From Fictibacillus phosphorivorans (GTDB lineage Bacteria; Bacillota; Bacilli; Bacillales; Fictibacillaceae), in assembly GCF_001629705.1 (NCBI RefSeq), contig NZ_CP015378.1, positions 682,001-746,000 of the forward strand: a stretch of DNA of 64,000 bases, in the 5' to 3' direction. The translations under genes were made by a program, and so were the position numbers. Position 1 is the stretch's first letter, and the number at the start of each line of letters is the position of its first letter. A model generated the notes under the pieces. That model ran no database searches. It was not told the origin of the DNA and worked only from the letters and a program-made list of their open reading frames with translations. Positions 42,173 through 49,942 of this stretch are shown piece after piece.

Positions 42173-43678
42173 ATGAGTACAAAAACAGAAGTTAAAGCGG
42201 TAAAACGTGACGTATATGAAATGGTGATAGGCGGACAAAGTGTTGGTGGATCTGAGGGCGAATACTTTGTTACATATAACCCGGCAACAGGTGAACCATT
42301 AGCGAAAGTAGCAAAAGCAACAAAAGCTGATGTGGATTCTGCTGTAAAGGCTGCAAGAACTGCTTTTGAAACAGGAAAATGGAAGCGCTCTCCTGTAAAT
42401 AAACGTTCTCGCACGATGAACAAGATTGCTAGTATCATGCGTTCTCGTTTCAACGAACTTGTTGAGCTTGAGATTTTAAACAGCGGAAAATCTTTAAGTG
42501 CTGCACAAGGACAAGTCATGCAAGCGATTGAAGATTTTGAGTTTTACGCTGGGGCTATCGTAAGCCACCGTGGTGCTGTAAACCCTATGCCAGGGCCTTT
42601 CATGAACTACACGTTAAAAGAGCCTCTAGGCGTTTGTGCACAGATCATTCCTTGGAACTACCCGATGATGATGGCAGCATGGAAAATTGCACCGGCGATC
42701 GCAACAGGTTGCTCTGTCATCTTAAAGCCGGCTAGCTTAACACCACTTACAGCGATCGTAATGACAGAAATCTGCCACGAAGCAGGTGTTCCTGAAGGTG
42801 TTGTAAACATCATTACAGGTGATGGAGCTACAGTTGGTTCATACCTTGCTGAACATGAAGGTGTTGATAAAGTAGCGTTCACTGGTGAAACAGGAACAGG
42901 AAAAGACATCATGGCAAAAGCATCTCAAACGTTAAAACGTGTAACACTTGAACTTGGCGGGAAATCTCCTAACTTAGTTTTTGCCGATACAGATCTTGAT
43001 GCAGCAGTTGACGGCTCGTTATTCGGTATTTTCTATAACACAGGTCAATCTTGTGAAGCACGTTCTCGCTTGTACATTGAGGAAAGTATCTATGACGCGT
43101 TCATGGAAAAGTTCGTTGAAAAAGCGAAGAAGCTTGTACTAGGTAATCCACTTGATCAAGGTACACATGTTGGTGCGATCATTTCAGAACGCCAGCTTGA
43201 AGTAATCGACGGCTACGTGAAATCTGCTGAAGAAGAAGGAGCAACAATCCTTCTAGGCGGAGGACGTGCAAAAGTGGACGGTTATGAAAGCGGTCATTGG
43301 TATCTTCCAACGATCATTACGGATGTAAACGAAGACATGAAAGTGGTTAAAGAAGAAATCTTCGGACCGGTTGTCGTTGTATCGACGTTTAAGGACGAAA
43401 AAGAAGCTGTGAAACTAGCAAACAACACAGACTTCGGTTTAGCTGCAGCGATCTGGACGAAAGATCACGCAAAAGCAACGCGAGTAGCAGGCATGATTCA
43501 AGCTGGAACGATTATGATCAACTCACCGTTCTCAGCATTCCCAGGAACACCGTTCGGTGGCTACAAGCAATCAGGTTTTGGCCGCGAGCTATGCATCGAG
43601 ACACTCGATCTTTATTCAGAAACAAAGAGCGTCGTGTCCTACACAGGATCACGTCCGTTGAATCCTTTTAATCTGTAA
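42173..43678 (+). CDS. Aldehyde dehydrogenase of the paa cluster
   Basis: A 501-residue NAD(P)-dependent aldehyde dehydrogenase. The cofactor region is IIPWNYPMMMAAWKIAPA near residue 163, catalytic Glu lies in LELGGKSPN near residue 260 and catalytic Cys in YNTGQSCEARSR near residue 296. The gene is where paaZ stands in other clusters, but only the dehydrogenase half of PaaZ is represented and no hydratase domain is fused. It may oxidise the semialdehyde made when oxepin-CoA is opened, or phenylacetaldehyde. AAAGGAG is eight bases from ATG 42173. It is followed by repeat R3 and a terminator that split the cluster. Confidence 0.88.
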   Translation: MSTKTEVKAVKRDVYEMVIGGQSVGGSEGEYFVTYNPATGEPLAKVAKATKADVDSAVKAARTAFETGKWKRSPVNKRSRTMNKIASIMRSRFNELVELEILNSGKSLSAAQGQVMQAIEDFEFYAGAIVSHRGAVNPMPGPFMNYTLKEPLGVCAQIIPWNYPMMMAAWKIAPAIATGCSVILKPASLTPLTAIVMTEICHEAGVPEGVVNIITGDGATVGSYLAEHEGVDKVAFTGETGTGKDIMAKASQTLKRVTLELGGKSPNLVFADTDLDAAVDGSLFGIFYNTGQSCEARSRLYIEESIYDAFMEKFVEKAKKLVLGNPLDQGTHVGAIISERQLEVIDGYVKSAEEEGATILLGGGRAKVDGYESGHWYLPTIITDVNEDMKVVKEEIFGPVVVVSTFKDEKEAVKLANNTDFGLAAAIWTKDHAKATRVAGMIQAGTIMINSPFSAFPGTPFGGYKQSGFGRELCIETLDLYSETKSVVSYTGSRPLNPFNL

Positions 43679-43700
43679 AAACAAAATAACTGTTTATTTA

Positions 43701-43862
43701 AGCTTTGTTGCTTGTGGGAGAGTTGATTTCCGTTTCAGATGCTCGCTTTCCGCGGGGCAGGCGGTGAGCCACATTTGAAGCGTTTCACTCTTAAGTGTCT
43801 CACCTGCCGGCCTGTCCCGCAGGAGTCTCGCATCTTCCACTACAATCACCTTTAACAGAAGG
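43701..43862 (-). repeat. Interspersed repeat copy R3
   Basis: Begins with TTTGTTGCTTGTGGGAGAGTTGATTTCCG and includes GCTCGCTTTCCGCGGGGCAG, TTTCACTCTTAAGTGTCTCAC and CCCGCAGGAGTCTCGC before CAATCACC. It is reversed relative to R1, R2 and R4. It starts about 20 bases after the aldehyde dehydrogenase stop. Confidence 0.8.
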
Positions 43863-43907
43863 TTTTAAAGCTTTTCTGTCAGTGATTTATTTAGTAAAGA
43901 ACAAAAC

Positions 43908-43937
43908 AAAAGCGAGCCTTAGTGCTCGCTTTTTATA
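43908..43937 (+). terminator. Terminator inside the paa cluster
   Basis: AAAAGCGAGC, loop CTTAGT, GCTCGCTTTT, then T. It lies between repeats R3 and R4 and should end the paaK-to-aldehyde-dehydrogenase transcript. Confidence 0.85.
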
Positions 43938-43982
43938 CAAGAATTTGCTGCAAAGAGATTTGAATTACTACTTCATTGAATA

Positions 43983-44126
43983 GTTAATTGGAGCGGAAAG
44001 GCGAGACTCCTGCAGGATGAGTGGGACAGGTGAGACCGTTCAATGACGCAAAGCGGCGAATGGGCTCACCGCACACCCTGCGGAAAGCGAGCCTTGCAGC
44101 GGAAATTAAACTCCTTCAAAAGCAGT
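43983..44126 (+). repeat. Interspersed repeat copy R4
   Basis: Starts GTTAATTGGAGCGGAAAGGCGAGACTCCTGC, continues GGACAGGTGAGAC and GGGCTCACCGCACACC, and ends GCGGAAATTAAAC. It lies 52 bases before the paaH start and faces R3, so R3 and R4 form a large inverted pair around the terminator. Confidence 0.8.
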
Positions 44127-44177
44127 ATTGCATACAAAACGTTAAACATTTGTTTAAAAGAAAGGCAGGAGAGACTA

Positions 44178-45050
44178 TTGTTACAAAATGCTGTAGTCAT
44201 CGGATCTGGTGTGATGGGAAGAGGAATCGCCTACGTGAGCGCAGTTGGCGGTTTTGATGTTCAGCTCGTAGATGTAAAAGAAGAACAACTCGAAAATGCA
44301 AAAAAAGAGATCGATTCTATTTTTTCAAAAGCAGTATCTCGTGGAAAGTTATCACAAAGTGTAGCTGAAGAAGCGCAAGCAAGACTTTCATATGCTACGA
44401 ATCTATCAGCAGCGGTGAGCGGTGCAGATCTAGTGATCGAAGCTGTTCCAGAAAACATAGAGATCAAGCGTGCTGTTTTTGAAGAACTAGACCGTTCTGC
44501 ACCAGAGCATTGTGTCCTTGCGACAAACACTTCAACGATGAGTCCGACAGAAATAGGATCATTTACGAAACGTCCTGAAAAAGTAATCGCCATGCATTTC
44601 TTTAATCCGGTCCATAGAATGCCACTCGTCGAGATCGTTCGCGGACATGAAACAAACGATGAAACGGTTGAACTTGCTAAGGAAGCAGCTGTGAAGATGG
44701 GAAAAGAAACCGTAACGGTTAACGAGTTCCCAGGATTCGTTACAAGCCGAATTTCAGCTATGATTGGGAATGAAGCATTCTATATGCTGCAAGAAGGCGT
44801 TGGTACGCCAGAAGACATCGACAAAGCGATCAAACTTGGTTTGAATTTTCCGATGGGACCATTCGAACTTGGCGATTTAGTAGGTCTAGATACACGACTG
44901 AATAACTTAAACTATCTTCATAAAACGTTAGGTGAAAAATATCGTCCGGCACCACTATTAGTGAAGTATGTTAAAGCGGGAAGACTTGGCCGAAAGTCAG
45001 GTAAAGGGGTATACGACTACACCACGGAAGATAACGGGGTGAAAAAGTGA
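44178..45050 (+). CDS. paaH: 3-hydroxyacyl-CoA dehydrogenase PaaH
   Basis: A 290-residue NAD-dependent dehydrogenase that oxidises 3-hydroxyadipyl-CoA. The dinucleotide motif is VVIGSGVMGRGIAYVSAVGG near residue 5, the HFFNPVHRMPLVEIV segment holds the catalytic His (about residue 138), and the C-terminal domain has GLNFPMGPFELGDLVGLD. TTG 44178 follows GGCAGGAGAG and gives the normal N-terminus; reading further upstream in frame would add 45 residues encoded by repeat R4 and is rejected. Its stop overlaps the paaJ start. Confidence 0.9.
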   Translation: MLQNAVVIGSGVMGRGIAYVSAVGGFDVQLVDVKEEQLENAKKEIDSIFSKAVSRGKLSQSVAEEAQARLSYATNLSAAVSGADLVIEAVPENIEIKRAVFEELDRSAPEHCVLATNTSTMSPTEIGSFTKRPEKVIAMHFFNPVHRMPLVEIVRGHETNDETVELAKEAAVKMGKETVTVNEFPGFVTSRISAMIGNEAFYMLQEGVGTPEDIDKAIKLGLNFPMGPFELGDLVGLDTRLNNLNYLHKTLGEKYRPAPLLVKYVKAGRLGRKSGKGVYDYTTEDNGVKK

Positions 45051-46255
45051 TGAGAGAGGTTGTCATCGTTGATGCTGTCCGCACGCCTATAGGGCGATAT
45101 AAAGGTGGACTAAAAACGGTTCGCCCCGATGATCTAGGAGCAGTAGTAATCAAAGCACTTGTTGAAAGAAACCCTGAACTTCCTGTCCACGAGATCGAAG
45201 AAGTAATATTCGGAAACGCAAACGGAGCAGGAGAAGATAATCGTAACGTGGCAAGAATGTCCGCTTTACTCGCAGGACTTCCTGTTGAAGTTGGGGGAAC
45301 GACGATCAACCGTTTATGCGGATCTGGTATGGATGCGGTCATTTACGGTGCTAGAGCCATCTTGGCTGGTGAAGGAGATATCTTCATCGCGGGTGGAACG
45401 GAGAGTATGACACGCGCACCACTCGTGATGGGAAAGCCTGAAGTCGACTATCCTCGTGGGGATATGAAAATGTTTGATACGACGATCGGGTGGCGTTTTG
45501 TGAATCCGCTTCTGCATGAAAAGTTCGGTACAGATTCTATGCCTGAAACAGCAGAGAACGTAGCGAAGAAATATGGAATTACAAGAGAAGAACAAGATCA
45601 GTTCGCTTTTGATTCTCAACAGAAAGCAAAAGAAGCTATCAAACAGAACCGTTTTAAAGAAGAGATCGTTCCTGTAAGATTAGTAGATCGAAAAGGAAAC
45701 GAAACGTGGGTTACAGAAGATGAACACCCTCGTCCTGAAACATCGCTTGAAAAGCTAGGTACACTTAAGCCATTGTTTAAAGATGGAAGTGTCACAGCAG
45801 GAAATGCGTCTGGCGTGAACGATGGAGCTTCTGCCTTACTTTTGATGAGCCGTGAAAAAGCGGATCAGTTAGGATTAATACCTCTGGCTCGATATGTCTC
45901 ATCCGGTGTTGCAGGTCTTGAGCCCGCTATAATGGGTGTAGGACCGATTGAAGCCTCCAAAAAAGCACTGAAGCGGGCAGGTATCTCTATTGCTGACCTC
46001 GATTTGGTGGAGTTGAATGAAGCATTTGCGTCGCAATCACTAGCCTGTATGAGAGAGTTAGGATTAGATTCTAGCAAAGTTAACGTGAACGGCGGTGCAA
46101 TTGCGTTCGGCCATCCGCTAGGGGCTAGTGGTGCGCGTATTTTAACAACGCTTATTCACGAAATGAAAAAACAAGGATCGCACTACGGTCTAGCAACAAT
46201 GTGTATCGGTGTTGGTCAAGGGATTGCTTCTGTAATTGAAGCGATCAATGAATAG
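45050..46255 (+). CDS. paaJ: Thiolase PaaJ (3-oxoadipyl-CoA type)
   Basis: A 401-residue thiolase that cleaves 3-oxoadipyl-CoA to acetyl-CoA and succinyl-CoA. The acylated Cys lies in INRLCGSGMDAVI near residue 91, His in NGGAIAFGHPLGASGARIL near residue 355, and the second Cys in MCIGVGQGIA near residue 386. REVVIVDAVRTPIGRYKGGL is a standard thiolase N-terminus. ATG 45050 follows GGGGTG; a GTG one codon earlier overlaps the paaH stop. Belongs to the second paa transcription unit. Confidence 0.92.
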   Translation: MREVVIVDAVRTPIGRYKGGLKTVRPDDLGAVVIKALVERNPELPVHEIEEVIFGNANGAGEDNRNVARMSALLAGLPVEVGGTTINRLCGSGMDAVIYGARAILAGEGDIFIAGGTESMTRAPLVMGKPEVDYPRGDMKMFDTTIGWRFVNPLLHEKFGTDSMPETAENVAKKYGITREEQDQFAFDSQQKAKEAIKQNRFKEEIVPVRLVDRKGNETWVTEDEHPRPETSLEKLGTLKPLFKDGSVTAGNASGVNDGASALLLMSREKADQLGLIPLARYVSSGVAGLEPAIMGVGPIEASKKALKRAGISIADLDLVELNEAFASQSLACMRELGLDSSKVNVNGGAIAFGHPLGASGARILTTLIHEMKKQGSHYGLATMCIGVGQGIASVIEAINE

Positions 46256-46269
46256 GAGGGACATCTAGC

Positions 46270-47046
46270 ATGAGTGCTATTTTATACGAAGTAAAAGATT
46301 ATGTTGCCTATGTAACTTTAAACCGTCCAGAAGTTTTAAACTGCTTTAACTTTTCAACGTTAAAAGAGCTAGAAGAAGTCGTAGAAGACATTCATCACAA
46401 TAATGATGTTCGCGTTGTGATTTTTACAGGTGCAGGGGAAAAAGCATTCAGTGCAGGAGCCGATCTAAAAGAACGCCGTACACTGAGTGAATCTGAAGTA
46501 AGAAGAAATGTACGTAAGATCCGCGATGTGTTCTCTGCTGTTGAAGCGTTGCCGCAGCCTACGATCTGTGCGATCAATGGCCATGCTTTTGGAGGAGGCT
46601 TCGAGTTAGCTCTTGCTTGTGATCTGCGGGTTTCTGTGAGAGAAGCGTCGATGGGTCTGACAGAACTTAGTTGGGCGATCATTCCTGGTGCAGGAGGAAC
46701 TCAGCGTCTTCCGAGACTGATCGGTCAAGCGAAAGCGATGGAACTGATTTTAACAGCGAAAAAGATGATGGCGGAAGAAGCATTTTCATATGGCATCTTA
46801 AATCAAGTAACGTCAAGAGAAGAATTGATGGCGGTTTGTGAAAATTATGCTGGTCTTATTATGAAGAATGGACCAGTAGCCGTTCAGCAAGCCAAGTATG
46901 CAATCAAGCATGGAACAGAAGTTGATCTGCAGACAGGACTTGCGATTGAGGCAAAAGCTTATGAAGTGACGATTCCTACAAAAGATCGAATGGAAGCACT
47001 TGTCGCATTCGGAGAAAAAAGACCCCCAGTATTTAAGGGAGAGTAA
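46270..47046 (+). CDS. Enoyl-CoA hydratase family protein (third crotonase of the cluster)
   Basis: A 258-residue crotonase-fold protein with AFSAGADLKERRTL near residues 59-72, NGHAFGGGFELALACDLRV near residues 98-116 and TELSWAIIPGAGGTQRLPRLIG near residues 125-146. The Glu and the PGAGGTQRLPR motif point to a true hydratase, so it may be the PaaF enzyme of this unit or serve beta-oxidation. AGGAGGGACAT precedes ATG 46270. It follows paaJ by 15 bases and ends the paaHJ unit. Confidence 0.85.
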   Translation: MSAILYEVKDYVAYVTLNRPEVLNCFNFSTLKELEEVVEDIHHNNDVRVVIFTGAGEKAFSAGADLKERRTLSESEVRRNVRKIRDVFSAVEALPQPTICAINGHAFGGGFELALACDLRVSVREASMGLTELSWAIIPGAGGTQRLPRLIGQAKAMELILTAKKMMAEEAFSYGILNQVTSREELMAVCENYAGLIMKNGPVAVQQAKYAIKHGTEVDLQTGLAIEAKAYEVTIPTKDRMEALVAFGEKRPPVFKGE

Positions 47047-47125
47047 CTTGTTTCTGTCTGTATAAATCCACTATCATTGCAAGAGTAAGTCGATCGTATA
47101 TGTTCACGAGGAATACTTGAAAGAC

Positions 47126-47153
47126 TTGATGTTAGTCACGTTTTCTTTATGAT
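47126..47153 (+). promoter_or_regulatory. Possible paaX promoter
   Basis: TTGATG, 16 bases, TATGAT, about 40 bases before the paaX start. Confidence 0.5.
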
Positions 47154-47195
47154 AGGATTGTACAGACAATAACAGGTACAAATGAGGGTATGAAC

Positions 47196-48089
47196 ATGCA
47201 GAATAGTTTAAACACACGCTCGATGATCTTCACCTTATACGGAGATTATATCCGGCATTATGGAAGTGAAATATGGATCGGCAGCTTGATTCGGTTGTTA
47301 GAAGAGTTTGGCCACAACGAACAGGCCGTAAGAGCAGCGATTTCAAGAATGAATAAGCAAGGCTGGATCGCAGCAAGAAAACAAGGGAATAAAAGTTATT
47401 ATTTCTTAACCGAACGCGGAAAGAAGCGTATGGATGAAGCCGCCAAGAGAATTTTTAACGCGCAACAAGAACCGTGGAACGGCGAATGGATGATGTTCAC
47501 TTATACGATCCCTGAAGAGAAAAGAAGCATCCGTGATGAGCTTCGAAAAGAATTAGTCTGGAGCGGGTTTGGGTTGCTAGCAAACAGCTTTTGGATCTCT
47601 CCGCACGCATACTCTGATCAGATTCAATCAATGATCGATAAATATGAGATCAAAGACTATGTTCATTCGTTTACAGCCGTATACAATGGGCCAAACGAGA
47701 ATGAAAAGCTAGTTTCTGAGTGTTGGGATCTAAATGACATCAACGAGAAATACAACGAGTTCATCGTAACGTATTCTCAAAAATATGTGATCGATAAGAA
47801 TAAGATTGAAAAAGGTGAGATGACAGATGGAGAGTGCTTTGTAGAGCGCACAAAACTTGTTCACGAATACCGTAAGTTCTTATTCATCGATCCAGGTCTA
47901 CCGAAAGAGCTACTTCATTCAGAATGGCTAGGTGATCATGCAGCTTCACTCTTTAGTGATTATTATCGTGCACTAGCAGGACCTGCAAGTCGTTTCTTTG
48001 AGAGTATCTATTCGGATGGAAACGATCTAAAGAAAGATTCAGAGTTTGATGCTCTTAATCATCCTCTTATTCAGGAGAACCGGTCATAA
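47196..48089 (+). CDS. paaX: Phenylacetate-responsive repressor PaaX
   Basis: A 297-residue regulator of the PaaX family. The N-terminal winged helix begins SMIFTLYGDYIRHYGSEIWIGSLIRLLEEFGHNEQAVRAAISRMNKQGWI, the family signature, and the C-terminal domain has EYRKFLFIDPGLPKELLHSEWLG. PaaX represses paa genes until phenylacetyl-CoA is bound. ATG 47196 lies seven bases after GAGGG; ATG 47190 is too close to it. Probably transcribed from its own promoter. Repeat R5 begins ten bases after its stop. Confidence 0.93.
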   Translation: MQNSLNTRSMIFTLYGDYIRHYGSEIWIGSLIRLLEEFGHNEQAVRAAISRMNKQGWIAARKQGNKSYYFLTERGKKRMDEAAKRIFNAQQEPWNGEWMMFTYTIPEEKRSIRDELRKELVWSGFGLLANSFWISPHAYSDQIQSMIDKYEIKDYVHSFTAVYNGPNENEKLVSECWDLNDINEKYNEFIVTYSQKYVIDKNKIEKGEMTDGECFVERTKLVHEYRKFLFIDPGLPKELLHSEWLGDHAASLFSDYYRALAGPASRFFESIYSDGNDLKKDSEFDALNHPLIQENRS

Positions 48090-48099
48090 AAAAAGGCTG

Positions 48100-48290
48100 T
48101 TTTCGTAAACTTTGTTGCTTTTGGAAGTATTGATTACCGTTCCAGGCTGCTCGCTTTCCACGGGGCAGGCGCTGAGCCACATTCGTCCGTTTCACTCTTA
48201 AGTGTCTCAGCTGCCCGCCTGTCCCGTAGGAGTCTCGCACCTTCCACTATAATCAATTGTCAAATGTGACAAGGAGTTCAAAGCAACAAT
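48100..48290 (-). repeat. Interspersed repeat copy R5
   Basis: The most complete short copy: TTTCGTAAACTTTGTTGCTTTTGGAAG at one end and TTGTCAAATGTGACAAGGAGTTCAAAGCAACAA at the other, giving TTGTTGCTTT/AAAGCAACAA terminal inverted repeats. Inner blocks match R2. About 190 bases; it fills most of the 284-base gap between paaX and the terminator of the convergent gene. Confidence 0.85.
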
Positions 48291-48330
48291 CTTTTAGAAA
48301 AGAGCGTAAAAAATTAGGCTAGATACAACT

Positions 48331-48372
48331 AAAAAAGCACTTTCGCAATCTATTACACGAAAGTGCTTTTCT
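48331..48372 (-). terminator. Terminator of the gamma-carbonic anhydrase gene
   Basis: On the reverse strand AAAGCACTTTCG pairs with CGAAAGTGCTTT and TTTAG follows. Confidence 0.85.
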
Positions 48373-48373
48373 A

Positions 48374-48889
48374 CTATTTTTTTAATTCATCACGGAACTG
48401 CTTACCTTTTTCATAATACGTGTCGATCGTAAGCTGAATCAGCTTTAGATCATCGTCGTTCAACTCGCGTATGATTTTACCGGGTGAACCCATGACCATT
48501 ACACGCGGCGGTATTTTTTTGCCGGGAGGAATTAGTGTATTTGCACCGATGAAGGCTTGTTCACCAATTTCTACACCATCAAGAATGGTAGAACCCATCC
48601 CAACGAGTGCACCTTTTTTTATCGTACATCCGTGCAGGATGACGTTGTGACCGATCGACACTTCATCTTCTAGAATGAGAGGATACCCTTCATAGAGGTG
48701 TAACGTGCAATTGTCTTGAACGTTTGTCTTTTTACCGATTGAGATTGGTCCTTCATCACCTCGAAGAACGGAGTTAAACCAGATGCTTGCTCCTTCTTCT
48801 ACTGTAACGTCGCCAATCAAGTGGACCCCAGGCGCGATAAAAGCGCTTTCATGAACATCTGGTGTTTTACCATTAAACGTGTATTTCAT
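48374..48889 (-). CDS. Gamma-carbonic anhydrase family hexapeptide protein (PaaY-like)
   Basis: A 171-residue left-handed beta-helix protein built from hexapeptide repeats such as VHLIGDVTVEEGASIWF, VSIGHNVILHGCTIKKGALVGMGS and VEIGEQAFIGANTLIPPG. Metal-ligand His residues are expected in NCTLHL and IGHNVILHG. Proteins of this kind include carbonic anhydrases and PaaY, a thioesterase that clears blocked CoA esters in phenylacetate use. Its place convergent with paaX fits the PaaY idea, but B. subtilis has such a protein (YtoA) outside any paa cluster. GGGAGGCTC precedes ATG 48889. Confidence 0.83.
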   Translation of the reverse strand: MKYTFNGKTPDVHESAFIAPGVHLIGDVTVEEGASIWFNSVLRGDEGPISIGKKTNVQDNCTLHLYEGYPLILEDEVSIGHNVILHGCTIKKGALVGMGSTILDGVEIGEQAFIGANTLIPPGKKIPPRVMVMGSPGKIIRELNDDDLKLIQLTIDTYYEKGKQFRDELKK

Positions 48890-48946
48890 AATGAGCCTCC
48901 CTTGGAACAGGTTATAGGTTCAGTATAACAAAGGTTAGAATGGGAA

Positions 48947-49906
48947 GTGGAGAAATTGAATTCCATCTGTGAATTGTTAAACATTCAGTATCCGATCCTT
49001 CAAGGCGGAATGGGAAATGTTAGTAATGCAGAACTGGCTTCTGCGATATCGAATGCAGGTGGATTAGGCACGATCGGTGCTGGTACGATGTCACCTGAAG
49101 AGGTAGAAAATTTGATAATTGCAACAAAGGGGATGACAGACAAGCCATTTGCTGTTAATGTACCTTTAACCGTTGCATCAAATGTAAAAGAAATTCTTAG
49201 ACTTCTGATCAAGTATAAAGTGGAAGTTGTTTCCTTATCTGCAGGCAATCCAGCTCCATACATACCGAAACTAAAGGAACACGGCTTAAAGGTTATCTGT
49301 GTAGTGGCTTCTGTCTATCATGCTAAAAAAGCTGAAGCAGCAAGGGCAGATCTGCTAGTAGCTGAAGGCTATGAAGCTGCGGGACTTAACTCACCGTATG
49401 AGACAACGACAATGGTTCTGTTGCCGCAAGTATCCAAAAGCGTACAGATCCCGGTTATCGCTGCTGGAGGTATTGCTGATGGGAGCGGTATGGCAGCTGC
49501 CTTTGCTCTTGGTGCCCAAGGTGTTCAGATGGGAACTCGATTCATTGCAACAAAGGAAGCACCTTTTCATGAGAGATACAAGACTTCCTTAGTAGAGGCA
49601 GATGATACTAAAACGTTAATCGTTGGTCGCTCAACTGGAAAGATCAGAAGAATTTATGATACACCTTATGCTCAAAAGTTGATTCAACTTGAAAAAAATG
49701 GCGTCTCACCTGAAGAGTTTATTACACACACCTCAGAGGATCATCATATTTTAGGAGCTGTAAAAGGGGACTTGGAGAACGGTTTTATCAATAGCGGTCA
49801 GATCGCGGGTATGGTTTCAGATGTGCCAAGCGTAAAAGATCTGCTCGAGACCATGATGAAAGAAGCAAGAGAAGCAGTAAGTATGTTAAACAATCGTTTC
49901 ATTTAA
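48947..49906 (+). CDS. Nitronate monooxygenase / FabK-like FMN protein
   Basis: A 319-residue TIM-barrel flavoprotein. The N-terminus YPILQGGMGNVSNAELASAISNAGGLGTIGAG is the family signature of 2-nitropropane dioxygenase and enoyl-ACP reductase II. FMN phosphate is bound by IPVIAAGGIADGSGMAAAFALGAQGVQMGTRF near residues 168-200. The His of nitronate monooxygenases in the xxEGxEAGG region is replaced here: AEGYEAAGLNS lacks the usual AGGH, so the precise reaction is uncertain. GTG 48947 is used; TTG 48956 is another possible start. It lies between a divergent PaaY-like gene and a transporter gene. Confidence 0.82.
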   Translation: MEKLNSICELLNIQYPILQGGMGNVSNAELASAISNAGGLGTIGAGTMSPEEVENLIIATKGMTDKPFAVNVPLTVASNVKEILRLLIKYKVEVVSLSAGNPAPYIPKLKEHGLKVICVVASVYHAKKAEAARADLLVAEGYEAAGLNSPYETTTMVLLPQVSKSVQIPVIAAGGIADGSGMAAAFALGAQGVQMGTRFIATKEAPFHERYKTSLVEADDTKTLIVGRSTGKIRRIYDTPYAQKLIQLEKNGVSPEEFITHTSEDHHILGAVKGDLENGFINSGQIAGMVSDVPSVKDLLETMMKEAREAVSMLNNRFI

Positions 49907-49942
49907 TTCAGCAGTAATAGTAACAGGAGGGTGTATGTAATT

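Noticed and set aside
42088..42519. Long reverse-strand open frame opposite the aldehyde dehydrogenase and PaaG genes
   Set aside because: A shadow of strongly coding forward genes with no ribosome site or family features. Similar antisense frames occur across the window and were dropped.
44043..44177. Extended 45-residue N-terminus of PaaH
   Set aside because: It is encoded by repeat R4. The NAD-binding motif starts right after TTG 44178, which has a proper ribosome site.
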